A DNA stretch of 64,000 nt from Meconema thalassinum (lineage: Eukaryota; Arthropoda; Insecta; Orthoptera; Tettigoniidae): positions 984,248,482 to 984,312,481 of the forward strand of contig OX336389.2 of assembly GCA_946902985.2 (NCBI GenBank), written 5' to 3'. Positions 33,016-43,744 of the stretch are shown one piece after another. How positions within the stretch are numbered: position 1 is the stretch's first letter; the number at the start of each line of letters is the position of its first letter. The translations under genes and the position numbers were made by a program. Below the pieces are notes generated by a model that saw only the letters and a program-made list of their open reading frames with translations, did not search any database and was not told where the DNA came from.

Positions 33016-33543
33016 CGTTTGCTATGTTCCTACTGACACACCATGCAACCTCAGAAAAGCACCACTTCAAACCATTCAGAGCAGATTTATGCAACTACCA
33101 GCTGCACTTGCTGCCGACACATCAGTTATCTAGAAGCTTTTTCAACACGTCCTAACAACCAGAAACGCTGTGCTGAAGATTATTATTACATCAATGTGCT
33201 ATTATATGCATCATTTATACTGCTTTTAAGAGGCCTACTTTCTGGACCCACATTTTCTTTTCACAATGTTTTCTAGTTGAAAAAAAAATTACGAGCCTTA
33301 CAGTAGTCGCATATGATGTGTAACATCTGACATAGAAGAAACCTCACTTGAAATTGTTGATACACCGGTATTTTATACTATTATTGGCACAAATATTAAT
33401 CTATTGTAAAAGGGAGTGTTTTACAGATGTTGTAGTTTATAGACGGAACTCATTTTATTAGAAGATTTGTAGCTTCCACCAGCACTAGCCTAAATAAAGA
33501 ATACGATATGGATCAACTAGATTAATAGACGCGACACCGCTCA

Positions 33544-34459
33544 TCATATATATTATTTCAGTAGTATAGATCCCTCCTGCGGCGCTCACAAGCAACCGAT
33601 CGTGACAACTGAGCATTCAAATGAAAGAGAATACACATTAGCAGTGACGAATTGCACTCTAATTTCATGAATATCTATAAATTCTTTAAAATGACTTTTA
33701 GAAATGTGTACGAAGTGTGCGATTTGCAGATATTTTTGCTGTAGGAAAATACGCTCCATAATTGCCGTCCACTGCACATTTTAGCCGCTGTGACGCCTGT
33801 TTCTTGTAATTTTAACATTCTGAGGTCTTTTCTCTATCATTTTGAATGGATTTCAGAGACAGTAAATCAAAGGAATGAGTAGGCCTATTCAAATCTTATA
33901 ATTTCATAAATATCGAATAACCGGTGAGTGTTGCAGCTAAGTTGTCAATCAATTGACTCAGCACACAGAATTACATAAACAGTGACGAATTGCATTCTAA
34001 TTTCATAAATATCAATTTTTGTAAGAATTGTGTGATTTGCAAATACTGATGCTGTGGGAAAATACGGGACATCATTGCTGTTCAGTTCGCATTTTGGCCA
34101 TAGGGACGCCTGTTTCATGTCCAAACTAAAGTATTAAACGTTAATTTACCTGCAGGCTCGCAGTCAATCAATGGACTCAGCACACAATTGATATTAGCAG
34201 TGACTATTTGCATTCTAATTTCATAAAATAATATTGATTTTTGTATGCAGTGTGCGATTAGCAAATACTGATGCTCTAACATGCTGCAATTGTGAGTTGT
34301 CGTCTAAAACCTTAAAACTATTAAATATTAATTCTTTTACAGGTTTTTCTTCTGCATTCTAATTTCATAAATATCGATTTTTCTAAGAAGTGTGCGATTT
34401 GCAAATACTGTTGCTGTGTGGTTTATCAAGATGCGAGATATCTCGTACGGGTCCGCTAG
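33544..34459 (+). mobile_element. Helitron-like element H4
   Basis: Starts TCATATATATTATTTCAG and ends CTAG (34456-34459), preceded by GGTCCG and a hairpin region GCGAGATATCTCG. The flanking A (33543) and T match Helitron insertion between A and T. Longer than H2 because a 3' block (GTGACGAATTGCATTCTAAT and relatives) is repeated about three times inside. No coding capacity. Confidence 0.85.
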
Positions 34460-35051
34460 TCATATATATTATTTCAGTAGTAGGCCTATCGATCCCTCCT
34501 GCGGCGCTCACAAGTGACCGACGGTGACAAATGAGCATTCTAATGAAAGAGAATAGGCATTAGCAGTAACGAATTGCACTCTAATTTCATAAATATCTAC
34601 AACTTCTTTAAAAAAATATTTTTGAGAAAAATGTACGAAGTGTGCGATTTGTGGATACTGCTGCTGTAGGAAAATACGCTCCATAATAGCTGTCCACTTC
34701 ACATGTTGGCCACTGTGACGCCCGTTTCATTTCATTTTAACATAGTGAGGTCTTTCCTGTATCAATTTGCATGGATTTCATAAACAGTAAAATCAAAGGA
34801 ATGAGTACTCAAATCGTATAATTTCATTAATATCGAATAACCGGTGAGTGTTATGATGATCCAATTTTCAGTGATTGCCTTCTTAAGTTATGGAACGTAA
34901 AACTTTTAATTCTAACTGAAATGTAAAGTGTTCTATAATCATTTGGTTGAAATATAAACATAACAACCTTTCTCCTTAAGTCACTCATTATAAACCTATT
35001 GGGGAAAGTGTGGTTTATGAACAAGCGAGATTTCTCGCACGGGTCCGCTAG
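34460..35051 (+). mobile_element. Helitron-like element H5, joined to H4
   Basis: TCATATATATTATTTCAG starts at 34460, the base after the CTAG of H4. It ends with the hairpin GCGAGATTTCTCGC, ACGGGTCCG and CTAG at 35048-35051. The next base is T, which continues the host sequence TAACCTTAAATT seen uninterrupted at 19197. Confidence 0.9.
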
Positions 35052-35861
35052 TAACCTTAAATTCCTTATAAACAGGACATCTTGATTCACAGACCAACAC
35101 GTAATTTCATATGGATTCTGTTAAAATGAGTCATATTGATATGATAAATATCGTTTAAAACTATAATCTGGTAGCAAAAATATCTACCCCGTCCGGGATT
35201 CGAACTCGAGATTTCTAGATTCACAGCCATGGGCGATAACCCCACGGCTATTTCGACTACGCAAATATCGTGCACAAGATGGTGACTTATTTCCACGTTC
35301 CAATAATACTGCATTACGGAATTAAGTTTCATTTATATTTTGCTTGTTTCGTTAATGTTCCTGCGTGAAATTAAGTTTAAAATGCCTTATGAATAGGCCC
35401 TCTTGTGAGTAAAGAGAATGTATTCAGTAATAGTTCATAAAGGCTTGCTCAATTCTCGTATAACCACAACGATTATATTATACTGATGACTGCAATTACC
35501 GTTATGTGGGTTAATATTTGAATAGCCATTGTGCAGAAACATAATACCGGCAATGCCGACTACTTACAAGGTTTGATATTAAGGCATTTTACTATTTAAA
35601 TACTGATACGAAGACTTCGAACATGTACCATGTGCTTTGTTTCAATCACTTGACACCAGAGTTCGCATGAGCGTTTACCGTTCAGTATGTCATATACATT
35701 CCACATGGCCGAGAGTACGTCATGGTATCAATATCCGACACCCCGCGCTCATTGTTTCTCTTACCACTGCCAGCTGGATCGATCGATCGATCGATCGAGT
35801 TGGCAGTGCGTCTTACACTTCCGTTCGATCCACCACTGCCAGCTAGCACACTTCCATTCGA

Positions 35862-35893
35862 GCACACTTCCGTTCGATCGAACGGAAGTGTGC
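35862..35893. repeat. 32-bp perfect palindrome
   Basis: Centre TTCGATCGAA, extending outwards without mismatch through CACTTCCG to GC at each end. It lies in repeat R copy 2 where copy 1 has the 64-bp minisatellite. Confidence 0.95.
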
Positions 35894-36162
35894 CAGCTGG
35901 TGCCACCTCGATCGTTCCGATCCACTTCCGTCCCATTTTTGAAAATCACTCCCACAAAAATATTCAGCAACCGAATGGAAAGATGTTACACATCAAAAAA
36001 CCTCTTCCCCTCGTCCAGTTTTTCTACAGCATAATATGTAAAGCTTTTTCGCACGGCTTCCGATATCTTTGTGTCACTCCTCTCGTGCTGTTCTATGTTC
36101 GCCTGTTGGTCTATTGTTGAGTCACCAGGAAACATCATTATAGTCGAGCCAATGTAGCCTTC

Positions 36163-36485
36163 AGTGACAGCAGTGGCTACGCTGGCTAAAGCGCAGCGTT
36201 AGGTCATGGGGCCAAGCTCTCTGCTGACTCGGTAGACGCGTGGGTTCGAGCCCCACCGTCGACCGTCCTTGAAATGGTTTTCCGTGGTTTCCCCATTTTC
36301 AACTCCAGGCAAATGCTGGGACGGTACCTTCTGACAGGCCACGCCCGCTTCCTTACACATCCTTGCCCAGGTTCATTCATCTTCATCCATTTCATCTCTC
36401 ATCCCGACGCGCAGGTCGCCACGGGCGTCGACTAGAAAGACCTGCACTCGGCCTCTCAGGAGGCCACACGAAAAAAAAAATGTAC
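36163..36485 (+). repeat. SINE-I full-length copy with 10-bp TSD
   Basis: TGTAGCCTTC at 36153-36162 and 36486-36495 flanks it. B box GGGTTCGAGCCCC near 36241. The body carries CCAGGCAAATGCTGGGACGG and TCGCCACGGGCGTCGAC, ending in poly(A). Confidence 0.9.
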
Positions 36486-36711
36486 TGTAGCCTTCTAGTA
36501 CAAAAATTGTCGTTATATGCAATAATTTCACTACTTTTAACCTGCATGTGTGGGGCCGACTAGGAAACACTGCTGTTTCAACAAGATACCAATATCGCAC
36601 GATTCAATTAGAGAATGACTTACTACTGTTGGATGAAATGATTATATGAGATACGGAATCATTCTTCAGACAGGAAGAGATGATCTAGATGTTATGCCCC
36701 TTAGACTTGCA

Positions 36712-37066
36712 ATAGTCGGGGATCATTTTGGTATAAATACACAAATTCCGAAAAAATGCAGGACCATCTTTCTTGCGGGTTTATACTTTTTCAAGCCAGA
36801 GATAAAATGATCGATGCACTGTTAACAACAAAATAATCTCACGGCGAAATCCCACAAGCCAGAAATCTGTGCTTGGATGCCATCTGTTGAGTGAAAGTGG
36901 AACTACTCGACAAGGTAGGTAGCAAGGAACCCTTATGACAAGCGTGATAAGAACAAGGGAAAATTGACCATTTTAGCGTCGGCTTGAAAAAGTATAAACC
37001 CGCAAAAGAAATGGTCCTGCATTTTTTCGGAATTTGTATTTTTATACCAAAATGATCCCCTACTAT
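36712..37066. mobile_element. MITE-like inverted repeat
   Basis: Left arm 36712-36811 is the inverse of right arm about 36960-37066 (GGGGATCATTTTGGTAT at the outside, GGTTTATACTTTTTCAAGCC inside), with about 150 bp between. No coding sequence. The target duplication is not clear. Confidence 0.75.
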
Positions 37067-37141
37067 GGTGATTTTTTGTTGTGACCTTCCAACAGAAAAA
37101 ATCATAACTTCTACAATACTTGGCCCAATTGAACGAAATCA

Positions 37142-37143
<2 letters not shown>

Positions 37144-37207
<64 letters not shown>
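37144..37207. repeat. (AT)n microsatellite
   Basis: About 64 bp of pure AT dinucleotide. Confidence 0.98.
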
Positions 37208-37209
<2 letters not shown>

Positions 37210-37289
37210 TATCAGATGAAAGGGCTCAGTAAAAATAATCGCAGGGCTCTAGTGCCACAAGTAGTCCTATACTTTTGACCGGTACTGTA

Positions 37290-37291
37290 TG

Positions 37292-37322
<31 letters not shown>

Positions 37323-37490
37323 AATTGTTGTTTTAAGGGGCCTAACATCTAGGTTATCGGCCCAAAGGTACTGTATGTACTTGGGCGTGTGTATATAGAA
37401 TTTGTCTGATAACCTGTGTTATTGTGTCTGTAGTTGAGCGTGTATTTGTAACTCAGGTGAGGATTGGGAAGGAGGTGGTCGTGGCCATAG
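37290..37490 (-). repeat. SINE-B2/J tail with GAT repeat
   Basis: A (GATGAT)n run is followed by TTGTTGTTTTAAGGGGCCTA, GGTTATCGG, and TGTCTGATAACCTGTGTTAT, the inverse of the retroposon tail. The left GAT run is the tail of the element read on the minus strand. Confidence 0.65.
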
Positions 37491-37499
37491 TTCTGTTCA

Positions 37500-37984
37500 C
37501 GATGTCTACTGTACTTCATAGTCGAAAAAATACTTACCTTACTTAAAATTACCCTAATATTTACGAAGAAACTTGCTACGGTATAATCAAGCACTACAAG
37601 AAGGTTATAGCGAAATATCGACAACACGTATGGCAGTTTTAGCGGTCTGAGATGTGTCAAAGAATTATGGAGGAGGCTGTAATTCCTCTGGATACGAACA
37701 GCGATTTATTTCTGCTTACCCAGTGAAGTCATGCAAAGCCCTGTTGTGTACAGAAAGTTAAGTACCGTTAAGGCAACCTATTATCACTTGCCGATAGTAA
37801 ACATGCATGGAGTATGAAGCTGATAAAAGTGTTTAATGTCCACCATATCCTGTGCCTCGATACCGTGCTCCAGTTTGTTCTCAATTTATGGCGTGTGACC
37901 TTTGCAAAGGAGTAAAATAGGGAGTAAAATCCCACGACCTGACAGTGACATCGAACCCGAGAACATTCAGGCCAAAGTCTAGGG
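37500..37984. other. no feature recognised
   Basis: Contains a short stretch with an inverse tRNA-like B box (ACATCGAACCCGAGAAC near 37950), perhaps an eroded SINE head. Nothing else is identifiable. Confidence 0.4.
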
Positions 37985-37989
37985 TGCTA

Positions 37990-38610
37990 TCTCCTTAACC
38001 ACGAAGATAAATTTCGCGCTGCTCTGCCGTTAATGTCGGCTTCATGAAGATTATTCCGGATAGTTTCAGGTGTAACAATCTTCCCGGAACGTGAAGCAAG
38101 CTGTTTCCCTAGTTTAGCTGCACTAATTCTAGGGTTCTTTAAGGCTTCACGAATCAATTGGCGAGATTCACGTTGCGAATTAAACCTTGGTCGTCCCTGT
38201 CGCTGTACATTGTCGGCCTATCCCGTCTTAAACTTGTTAATAATGTTATTGGTTTTACGTCCCTTTTAACAACTGCGGCTTTTAGAGACGCCGGGGTGCC
38301 GGAATTTTGCCCCGAAGGGGATCTTTAACGTGCCAGTAAATCTACGGACACGGCTCCCTCGCATTTGCGCACCCTCAAATGCCAGCTCACTGCGCCAGGA
38401 TACGAACCTGCAACCTCGGGCCCAGCAAGTGAGAACGTTACCCCTGAGCCACGCAGCCAGCCAAATCTTAAACTTGTTAATAATATACTGGGCAGTCGCA
38501 TGAGATCGTTTCACCAGCTTCCCAATCTTCCGATAGCTGAATCCTTGTTTAAATAATGAAACTATGTGATATTTGCAGGCGACACTCAACTCTTGTGATT
38601 TCCGACCCAT
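37990..38610 (-). pseudogene. Tc1-like transposase N-terminal half
   Basis: Starts at 38610 with MGRKSQELSVACKYHIVSLF, then GFSYRKIGKLVKRSHATAQ, a paired helix-turn-helix DNA-binding domain. The SINE interrupts after INKFK. The match resumes with RQGRPRFNSQRESRQLIREA and KNPRISAAKLGKQLASRSGK, the second DNA-binding subdomain. The residue pattern is the Tc1 type that binds terminal repeats. The DDE catalytic domain is lost. Confidence 0.85.
38245..38465 (-). repeat. SINE-L copy with 19-bp TSD
   Basis: TCTTAAACTTGTTAATAAT lies at 38226-38244 and 38466-38484. The tRNA-like head is at the right (B-box inverse GGATACGAACCTGCAACC near 38397). The left end is GTTATTGGTTTTACGTCCC, a tail I also see at 52615-52850. 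Confidence 0.95.
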
Positions 38611-39129
38611 TTTGTACCACTGTCAGGCGTTAAGTAAACAATCTCATGTAAGAACACTACGGTGAGTCGACGTTCGCTTGTCGTCACGCCCTAAGACGGG
38701 GGAAGGGCGCGTAACAGTCCAATGGTTACAAACATTGGTCGCGTATGAATACTTTCTCTGCCTACGAATATGCATTTTGTTCCGTTATTAACTAATGTGA
38801 TCACGTTACTAGAATATGTTTGTGTGTAATATACTGCCATAAGGTCATTGTACAAACCTATGCTGCAAGAAAAATTATAGGTACCAACAGGGTAAAATGT
38901 AGTGTATGAATACTTTCTTTACCCACTGTAGCTCAGTATTCCGATACCATTTTCTCGTTAATGTACAATTAATGTACTGTACATTGTAAAGTCATCAGCA
39001 TGAGGCGCATGTATCCCAGTTATGAGCAAGCCGACATGTCACGTTATAGTGTGTGCTGCGTTACCTAGGGACGTGGTGGACGTGATGGGCTGGCTCATTA
39101 CAGACGGGCGAGCGACACACACTTAGTGG

Positions 39130-39465
39130 GGGGCCCTTATTATTCCCGTTTTAATGCCATCAGGGTTGAGAGGAACTTCTATGTGCCGGGTGGGTTTTTT
39201 GGTCGAATGCCCTTCCTCGCCTTCCCTCATGAGAGGGGATTTTGGGTAATCAAATGAATGAAGGTGAATGAAACTGAGCAAGGACAGTAGTTGTAAGAAA
39301 GTGGCCGTGGCCTATTAGGCGGTACCTTCCCAGCATTTGGAAACTGTTCCAAGGATGGCCGATGGTGGGGTTCGAACCCAATCGTCCTACAGGGTCCACA
39401 GGTTGGTTAGCCCCATGGCCTAGCGCTGCACATTAGCGAGTGCAGCTACCGCCATCAACAATAAT
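39130..39465 (-). repeat. SINE-I copy
   Basis: Same block order as 9150-9465: GGGTGGGTTTTTTGGTCGAA, GAATGAAGGTGAATGAAACT, and B-box inverse GGGGTTCGAACCCAATCG near 39370. A (AAT)n run follows at the right. Confidence 0.75.
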
Positions 39466-39470
39466 AATAA

Positions 39471-39865
39471 TGAAAATGAAAATCCACAGCCTGCTTCCAA
39501 TCGACCGACCAGGTAAGGGAATGGAATGAGTGAAGCCCCCATCTAGCGGCGAGGATATGAACTGTGCCGGCTGCCGAAGCCTGTCGCACTCCCCTGGGGC
39601 AATGATTAAATGATGATGATAATTGTTGTTTTAAGGGGCCTAACATCTAGGTTATCGGCAATGATTAAATGAATGACAGATGAAATGAAATGATAGTGGA
39701 GAGTGTTGCTGGAATGAAATTGTGAGAGGAAAAACCGGAGTACCCGGAGAAAAACCTGTCCGCCTCCAACTTTGTCCAGCACAAATCTCACATGGAGTGA
39801 CCGGCATTTGAACCACGGATCCAGCGGTGAGCGGCCGACGTGCTGCCGCATTAGCCGCGGAGGCT
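39471..39865 (-). repeat. SINE-A copy carrying a 45-bp insertion
   Basis: The inverse of SINE-A from TGAAAATCCACAGCCTGCTT to the head CCGCGGAGGCTT. Continuity is broken at 39614-39658 by another retroposon end. Confidence 0.85.
39614..39658 (-). mobile_element. 45-bp retroposon tail with 14-bp TSD
   Basis: CAATGATTAAATGA lies on both sides (39600-39613 and 39659-39672). Read on the minus strand the insert is the last part of the SINE-B2/J tail, ending in CAACAATTATCATCA. It is an extreme 5' truncation. Confidence 0.85.
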
Positions 39866-39889
39866 TATTATTATTATTTTGTGCGTTGA

Positions 39890-40050
39890 ATGCCTGGGAG
39901 CCAAATTTGTGCCCTACTAGGGGATGTGCCAGTATATCTCCTATACATGCCGAACGGCAGAGCCGGGAATTGATCCTTCAACCTTTGGTCCAGGAGGCGA
40001 GTACCTGAGCTCACTGCTGGCTGTAAAGGGCCACACATTTCAATGCAGGA
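39890..40050 (-). repeat. tRNA-like SINE fragment
   Basis: The inverse B box GCCGGGAATTGATCC (near 39962) and an A-box-like region to its right suggest a degenerate SINE head. The family is not assigned. Confidence 0.35.
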
Positions 40051-40840
40051 TATACGGAATAAAATAAGAGAAAGGAAGCCTAGAAATTGCAATCAATGAA
40101 ATCTCTTTGAAGATATGAACTCCTAGTGCCAACAAAATGTTATCCCTCCAATGTGTAGTAACAATCAGACACTGATTACCTAAATTACTAATTTGAAAAG
40201 GGTCACAACCAATCTCATGCCCAAACTACTAGGGCATTCAATAAGTAATGACAACATTACTAAAACATCACACAGAATATTATTTGGTTAATTTTGACAT
40301 TACGAACTTCATTTAATGTCTCCTGCCATGTCAACAATACGTTGTCAAATCCTTGGAGGACGACGCACTCGATCTGCAGCACTATTTCTGGATATTATCT
40401 CTCTCACTGATCGATCTCCCTGGATGTAGACTCTTGATTGAAATCAAACGTCTCGTACAGGTTCTTTGATTTTTGAGAATAAATCGTAATCACAAGGCGA
40501 ATTTGGTGGTATTCGAGTACTTCCCAGTTCCACCTTGTAAACAAATTCCTCGCTGTTGCGGCTAAATGGTAACGAGCATTGTCATGTAATACAATAGGAC
40601 TCCCAATGGCCTGAGGTCGTTTACTACGCCATGCTGGACGCAAATGATGTTCCAAGTAACGGAAAGAGTAGTCTGCATTTACTTTTATACCATGAGGTAC
40701 AGTATATAGCAAGATTATGCCTTCATAATCATAACACACAATAATCATCAGTTTCAAAGGATCCTGCAATGCTCTACATCTTTTTGGGCATAGTGATTCT
40801 GTATGTCTCCATTTGCTTGATTCTCGTTTCAGCTCAGGTA

Positions 40841-41697
40841 TACAGGGTCTTTCATATAAAATAAGAGCGCCAAGCGGCGGCTTTGTTAACCGTAGCTACG
40901 GTCACCTAGACCGAGCTTTTGGCGCGCCAAGGCCCCCTGCTTTAAGCGTGTGTACAATCCTATATGATGCAGCGGCCTTGCTATCGTGTGTACAATGCTG
41001 AAGTCTTACTTTAGTTAGTTAGCTATTGTTGATGAAACAGTATTGAAAGCGCGCGCATAGTACATAGCCTACGATGTTTTTTTTTTTTTTTTTTTAAGTT
41101 CCGATGGACTGTATAAAAATAACAGATTGACAATACCAAACTTGACCTTGCAATAAGCGTGCAGTTGCTCAGTCGCCAGTCTAAACCTCAAGTGCTAACA
41201 TGGTGAGACAGTTATCATTGCAACATCGTATTTTTTACGTAAAACTTATTTTAAGTACGAGTCGGCTCGGCGGGTACGTGATGCATTTGTTCAGCAATTT
41301 CCTGATGAAGTGCCACCTTCACTAGCACAAATTCACGTAATTGCAAATAAGTTTGACACTACTGGCTCGGTGCTCGATAAAAAACATGCCCGCACACGAA
41401 CAGTTTTAACAGAGGATGAACTAGATGACACTGGCGAGAATTTTGAACGGTCTCCGAATAAATCACTCACAAAATTAGCACAAGTAGGGGTTTCGGTTTC
41501 ATCAACAATAACTAACTAACTAACTAAAGTAAGATTTCAGCATTGTACACACGCTAGCAAGGCCGCTGCATCATATAGGATTGTACACACGCTTAAAGCA
41601 GGGGGCCTTGGCGCGCCAAAAGCTCGGTCAAGGTGACTGCAGCTGCGGTTAACAAAGCCGCCGCTTGGCGCTCTTATTTTATATGAAAGACCCTGTA
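40841..41697 (+). mobile_element. TA-flanked transposon with about 190-bp inverted ends
   Basis: Outer ends TACAGGGTCTTTCATATAAA are inverted at both sides and extend to about 190 bp (40841-41035 against 41510-41697). TA duplications lie at 40839-40840 and 41698-41699. The interior carries a helix-turn-helix coding remnant only, so it is non-autonomous. Confidence 0.9.
41200..41519 (+). pseudogene. DUF4817-like helix-turn-helix remnant
   Basis: The frame from ATG 41200 (MVRQLSLQHRIFYVKL) is followed by a shift to the frame of 41310-41519, with PPSLAQIHVIANKFDTTGSV, then TEDELDDTGENFERSPNKSL. This resembles the DNA-binding N terminus of insect mariner-like proteins annotated DUF4817. No catalytic domain follows before the right inverted repeat. 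Confidence 0.65.
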
Positions 41698-41876
41698 TAT
41701 GAATGTATCCATGTCTCATCTATTGTGATAACGTTCATATCGCTCAAAATACATTCTTGCTGTCTCCATTCGCTGCCACTTTCCAATTTCGGTTTATGTG
41801 TGCTGAACTAAGTGCGCACAAACTATTCGCATCTTCAGCTTTTATCTTAAAATGTTTTTTTTTTCCCTTAAAATGT

Positions 41877-42213
41877 TTTTTTTAGCGTATGGCTTTTAGT
41901 GCCGAGGACATGTTCGGCTCACCAGAATGTGTAGCTACTTCTATGCGGACACCCATGGGGGTGAGCTACAAGTACCGTCCCGTTTGGAGTGTTGTTTGGG
42001 GAGGAAAGTGTGAATGTAAGGACGAGGAATTGGAAGGTAGCGGCTGTGGCCTATAGTTAGGGACCAACCCCGGCATTTGCCTGGAAGGAAGATGGGAAAC
42101 CACAGAAGACCATCTTCAAGGTTGCCGGTGGGAGGATTGAAACCTCCTCGCCTCCCGGATGTGAGTGACTGCCTGCAGCCACGTCGTAACGACCACGGCT
42201 AACTCGCCCGGTT
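41877..42213 (-). repeat. SINE-D copy with 10-bp TSD
   Basis: CTTAAAATGT lies at 41867-41876 and 42214-42223 (also at 41846-41855). The poly(T) at the left is its poly(A) tail. The head at the right reads CGAGTTAGCCGTGGTCG on the minus strand with inverse B box GGATTGAAACCTCC. Confidence 0.85.
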
Positions 42214-42814
42214 CTTAAAATGTGATGGACAGACGATGCTGCAACACCAAGTTCCTTGGAAATCTCCACACATGTCCAGCGCCTGTCTTTTTCCAATAAT
42301 GCGATGAAGCAATTTTGTTCATATCTACTGAACATATTTTTAGGGTGGTGAGAAACAGTTCATGTATTCACAAATATCAGCTATTTCGAGACTTTCAATA
42401 TTGCAGATTTATACAACAAAGACTGCTCAATAATATACTACAAGATTACACCGGTCACCACTAGGATCGCTGATTGACAACAGTGTTGCCATTACTTATC
42501 CAATGTCCTAGTATTTCCCAAACCAATATTTTCGGATACCGGTATACGAAAAGCAGCTAAATTTGTAAATCTACAAATTGTCGATCAAAGTCGCAGGTAT
42601 CTTTTTCTTAAATATTGGCATTACATTTGCTCTGAAATCGTTTGGATAGTACTATCACATGTCAACAATGACCCTCACAAGGGGCTTGTACTATACCCGA
42701 ACTAGAGTCAGTGTTGACAAGTTTTTATATTGATTGATATCTAGAAACGAATATAATATTAGGTATTGTGTAATACACTCGTTTACTAGATCTCGACGAC
42801 AGCAAACAGGTGAC

Positions 42815-42990
42815 AGTTACGGGGCGTGATGGTACAGTGGTCAAGCTGCTTGCCTCTTGCCAAGGTGTGGACTGGGATCTTTTCCCGTTTAATGCATGTG
42901 GTATATTCAAGGTGAAATGTTACGTCCAGTGGTTAGGATTCCATGTGTAAAGGTATACTAAACTACAACTTTATCACTCCGGACTTTTTA
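42815..42990 (+). repeat. SINE-F copy, degenerate
   Basis: GGGCGTGATGGTACAGTGG is the A-box region. The B box is damaged (GGGATCTTTTCCCG). The body block TTAGGATTCCATGTGTAAAG matches 17469-17688. A further piece (CGCGAGATTAACGGTCACGT) is at about 43040. Confidence 0.7.
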
Positions 42991-43077
42991 TGTCTTACTT
43001 ATTTTTATTTCTTATAAAGTAAGTTAAATGGACACAACATCGCGAGATTAACGGTCACGTGAAACTTTAAGCAGACC

Positions 43078-43455
43078 ACCTCGTAGTGCAGTGGTTAGTA
43101 TTCTTCGAGGTCACCCCGGAGGTCCGGTTTCGATTCCCGGATCTGCCAAGATATTGTGTTCTGGGCTGAGGGCTGGAACGGGGTACACTCTGCCTCTTGA
43201 GGCAAACCACAGAAGAAGTGGGTTCGATTCCCATCTCAGCCATCCTGGTGTGGTTTTTCACTTTTACACCAGGCGAATGCCGGGTTGTTTCCTAACTTAA
43301 AGCCATGGTCTCTTCCTTCCCAATCCTGACTTGAATTACAAATACATACCACTAATACTTCCATCACAATACGCAGGCTATCAGACAAAATTCCACACTC
43401 ACCCTAGTACGCGGGGCTACATGATCACAATGTCCGAGCTCCTCAAATGAAACAA
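43078..43455 (+). repeat. SINE-B2 copy
   Basis: Head CCTCGTAGTGCAGTGGTTAG, B box GGTTTCGATTCCCGG, GGGCTGGAACGGGGTACACT, and tail up to CAAATGAAACAACAAG. Nearly full length. Confidence 0.85.
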
Positions 43456-43744
43456 CAAGAACATAAACAACAACTACAACAACGAATATTGAAGCTTCTT
43501 CTCTTTAGATGGCGGTCCAAGGGATTGTCCACTGTTCGGACATCTGCCCCTCCGCAAAGGACGACTTATTAAACCACTATTCCAGCTCAAATCTCTCTCA
43601 TTGTGCTTGGCCCATTGAAGAAGTTTCTGTAGGATAAGCGGTTTGTGATGCTGTGAAAAGAGTGAATTCACCAGCAACCAGCGTCCTTTTTCTCAGAGGG
43701 TGTAGGGAAACTTGTTGATCATCGGAACTGTCGATGTGATATAG

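Larger units (their letters stand above)
33286..35996. repeat. unclassified repeat R, copy 2
   Basis: Matches copy 1 (18932-20725) from AAATTACGAGCC to GGAAAGATGTTACACATCAA. Without two Helitrons (33544-35051) it is about 1.2 kb. It lacks the SINE of copy 1, and GAATAGGCCCTCTTG at about 35391 is the uninterrupted target. Confidence 0.85.
37985..38930 (-). mobile_element. Tc1-like element, 3' deleted, split by a SINE
   Basis: The right end has GTATGAATACTTTCTTTACC and ACTGTA, as in Tc1-type termini. A minus-strand transposase N terminus lies at about 37990-38610. The catalytic half and the left terminal repeat are absent. SINE-L (38245-38465) sits inside the coding region. Confidence 0.75.
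40404..42335 (-). pseudogene. mariner transposase, split and frameshifted
   Basis: The N-terminal helix-turn-helix block (ALLEKDRRWTCVEISKELGV, then SSVHHILR) lies at about 42210-42335. The catalytic block with LHDNARYH (second Asp) and PAWRSKRPQ is at about 40560-40640. A frame change then follows, and in the next frame PCDYDLF with the third catalytic Asp is visible near 40480. The family uses DD34D for cut-and-paste at TA. Insertions, a frame change and missing middle parts make it inactive. Confidence 0.85.
40232..42508 (-). mobile_element. mariner element containing two nested elements
   Basis: Inverted ends GGGCATTCAATAAGTAATGA (left) and the inverse of GGACATTGGATAAGTAATGG (right), each next to TA (40230-40231 and 42509-42510). 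Without the nested transposon (40841-41697) and SINE-D (41877-42213) it is about 1.08 kb, slightly short for a mariner. Confidence 0.9.
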
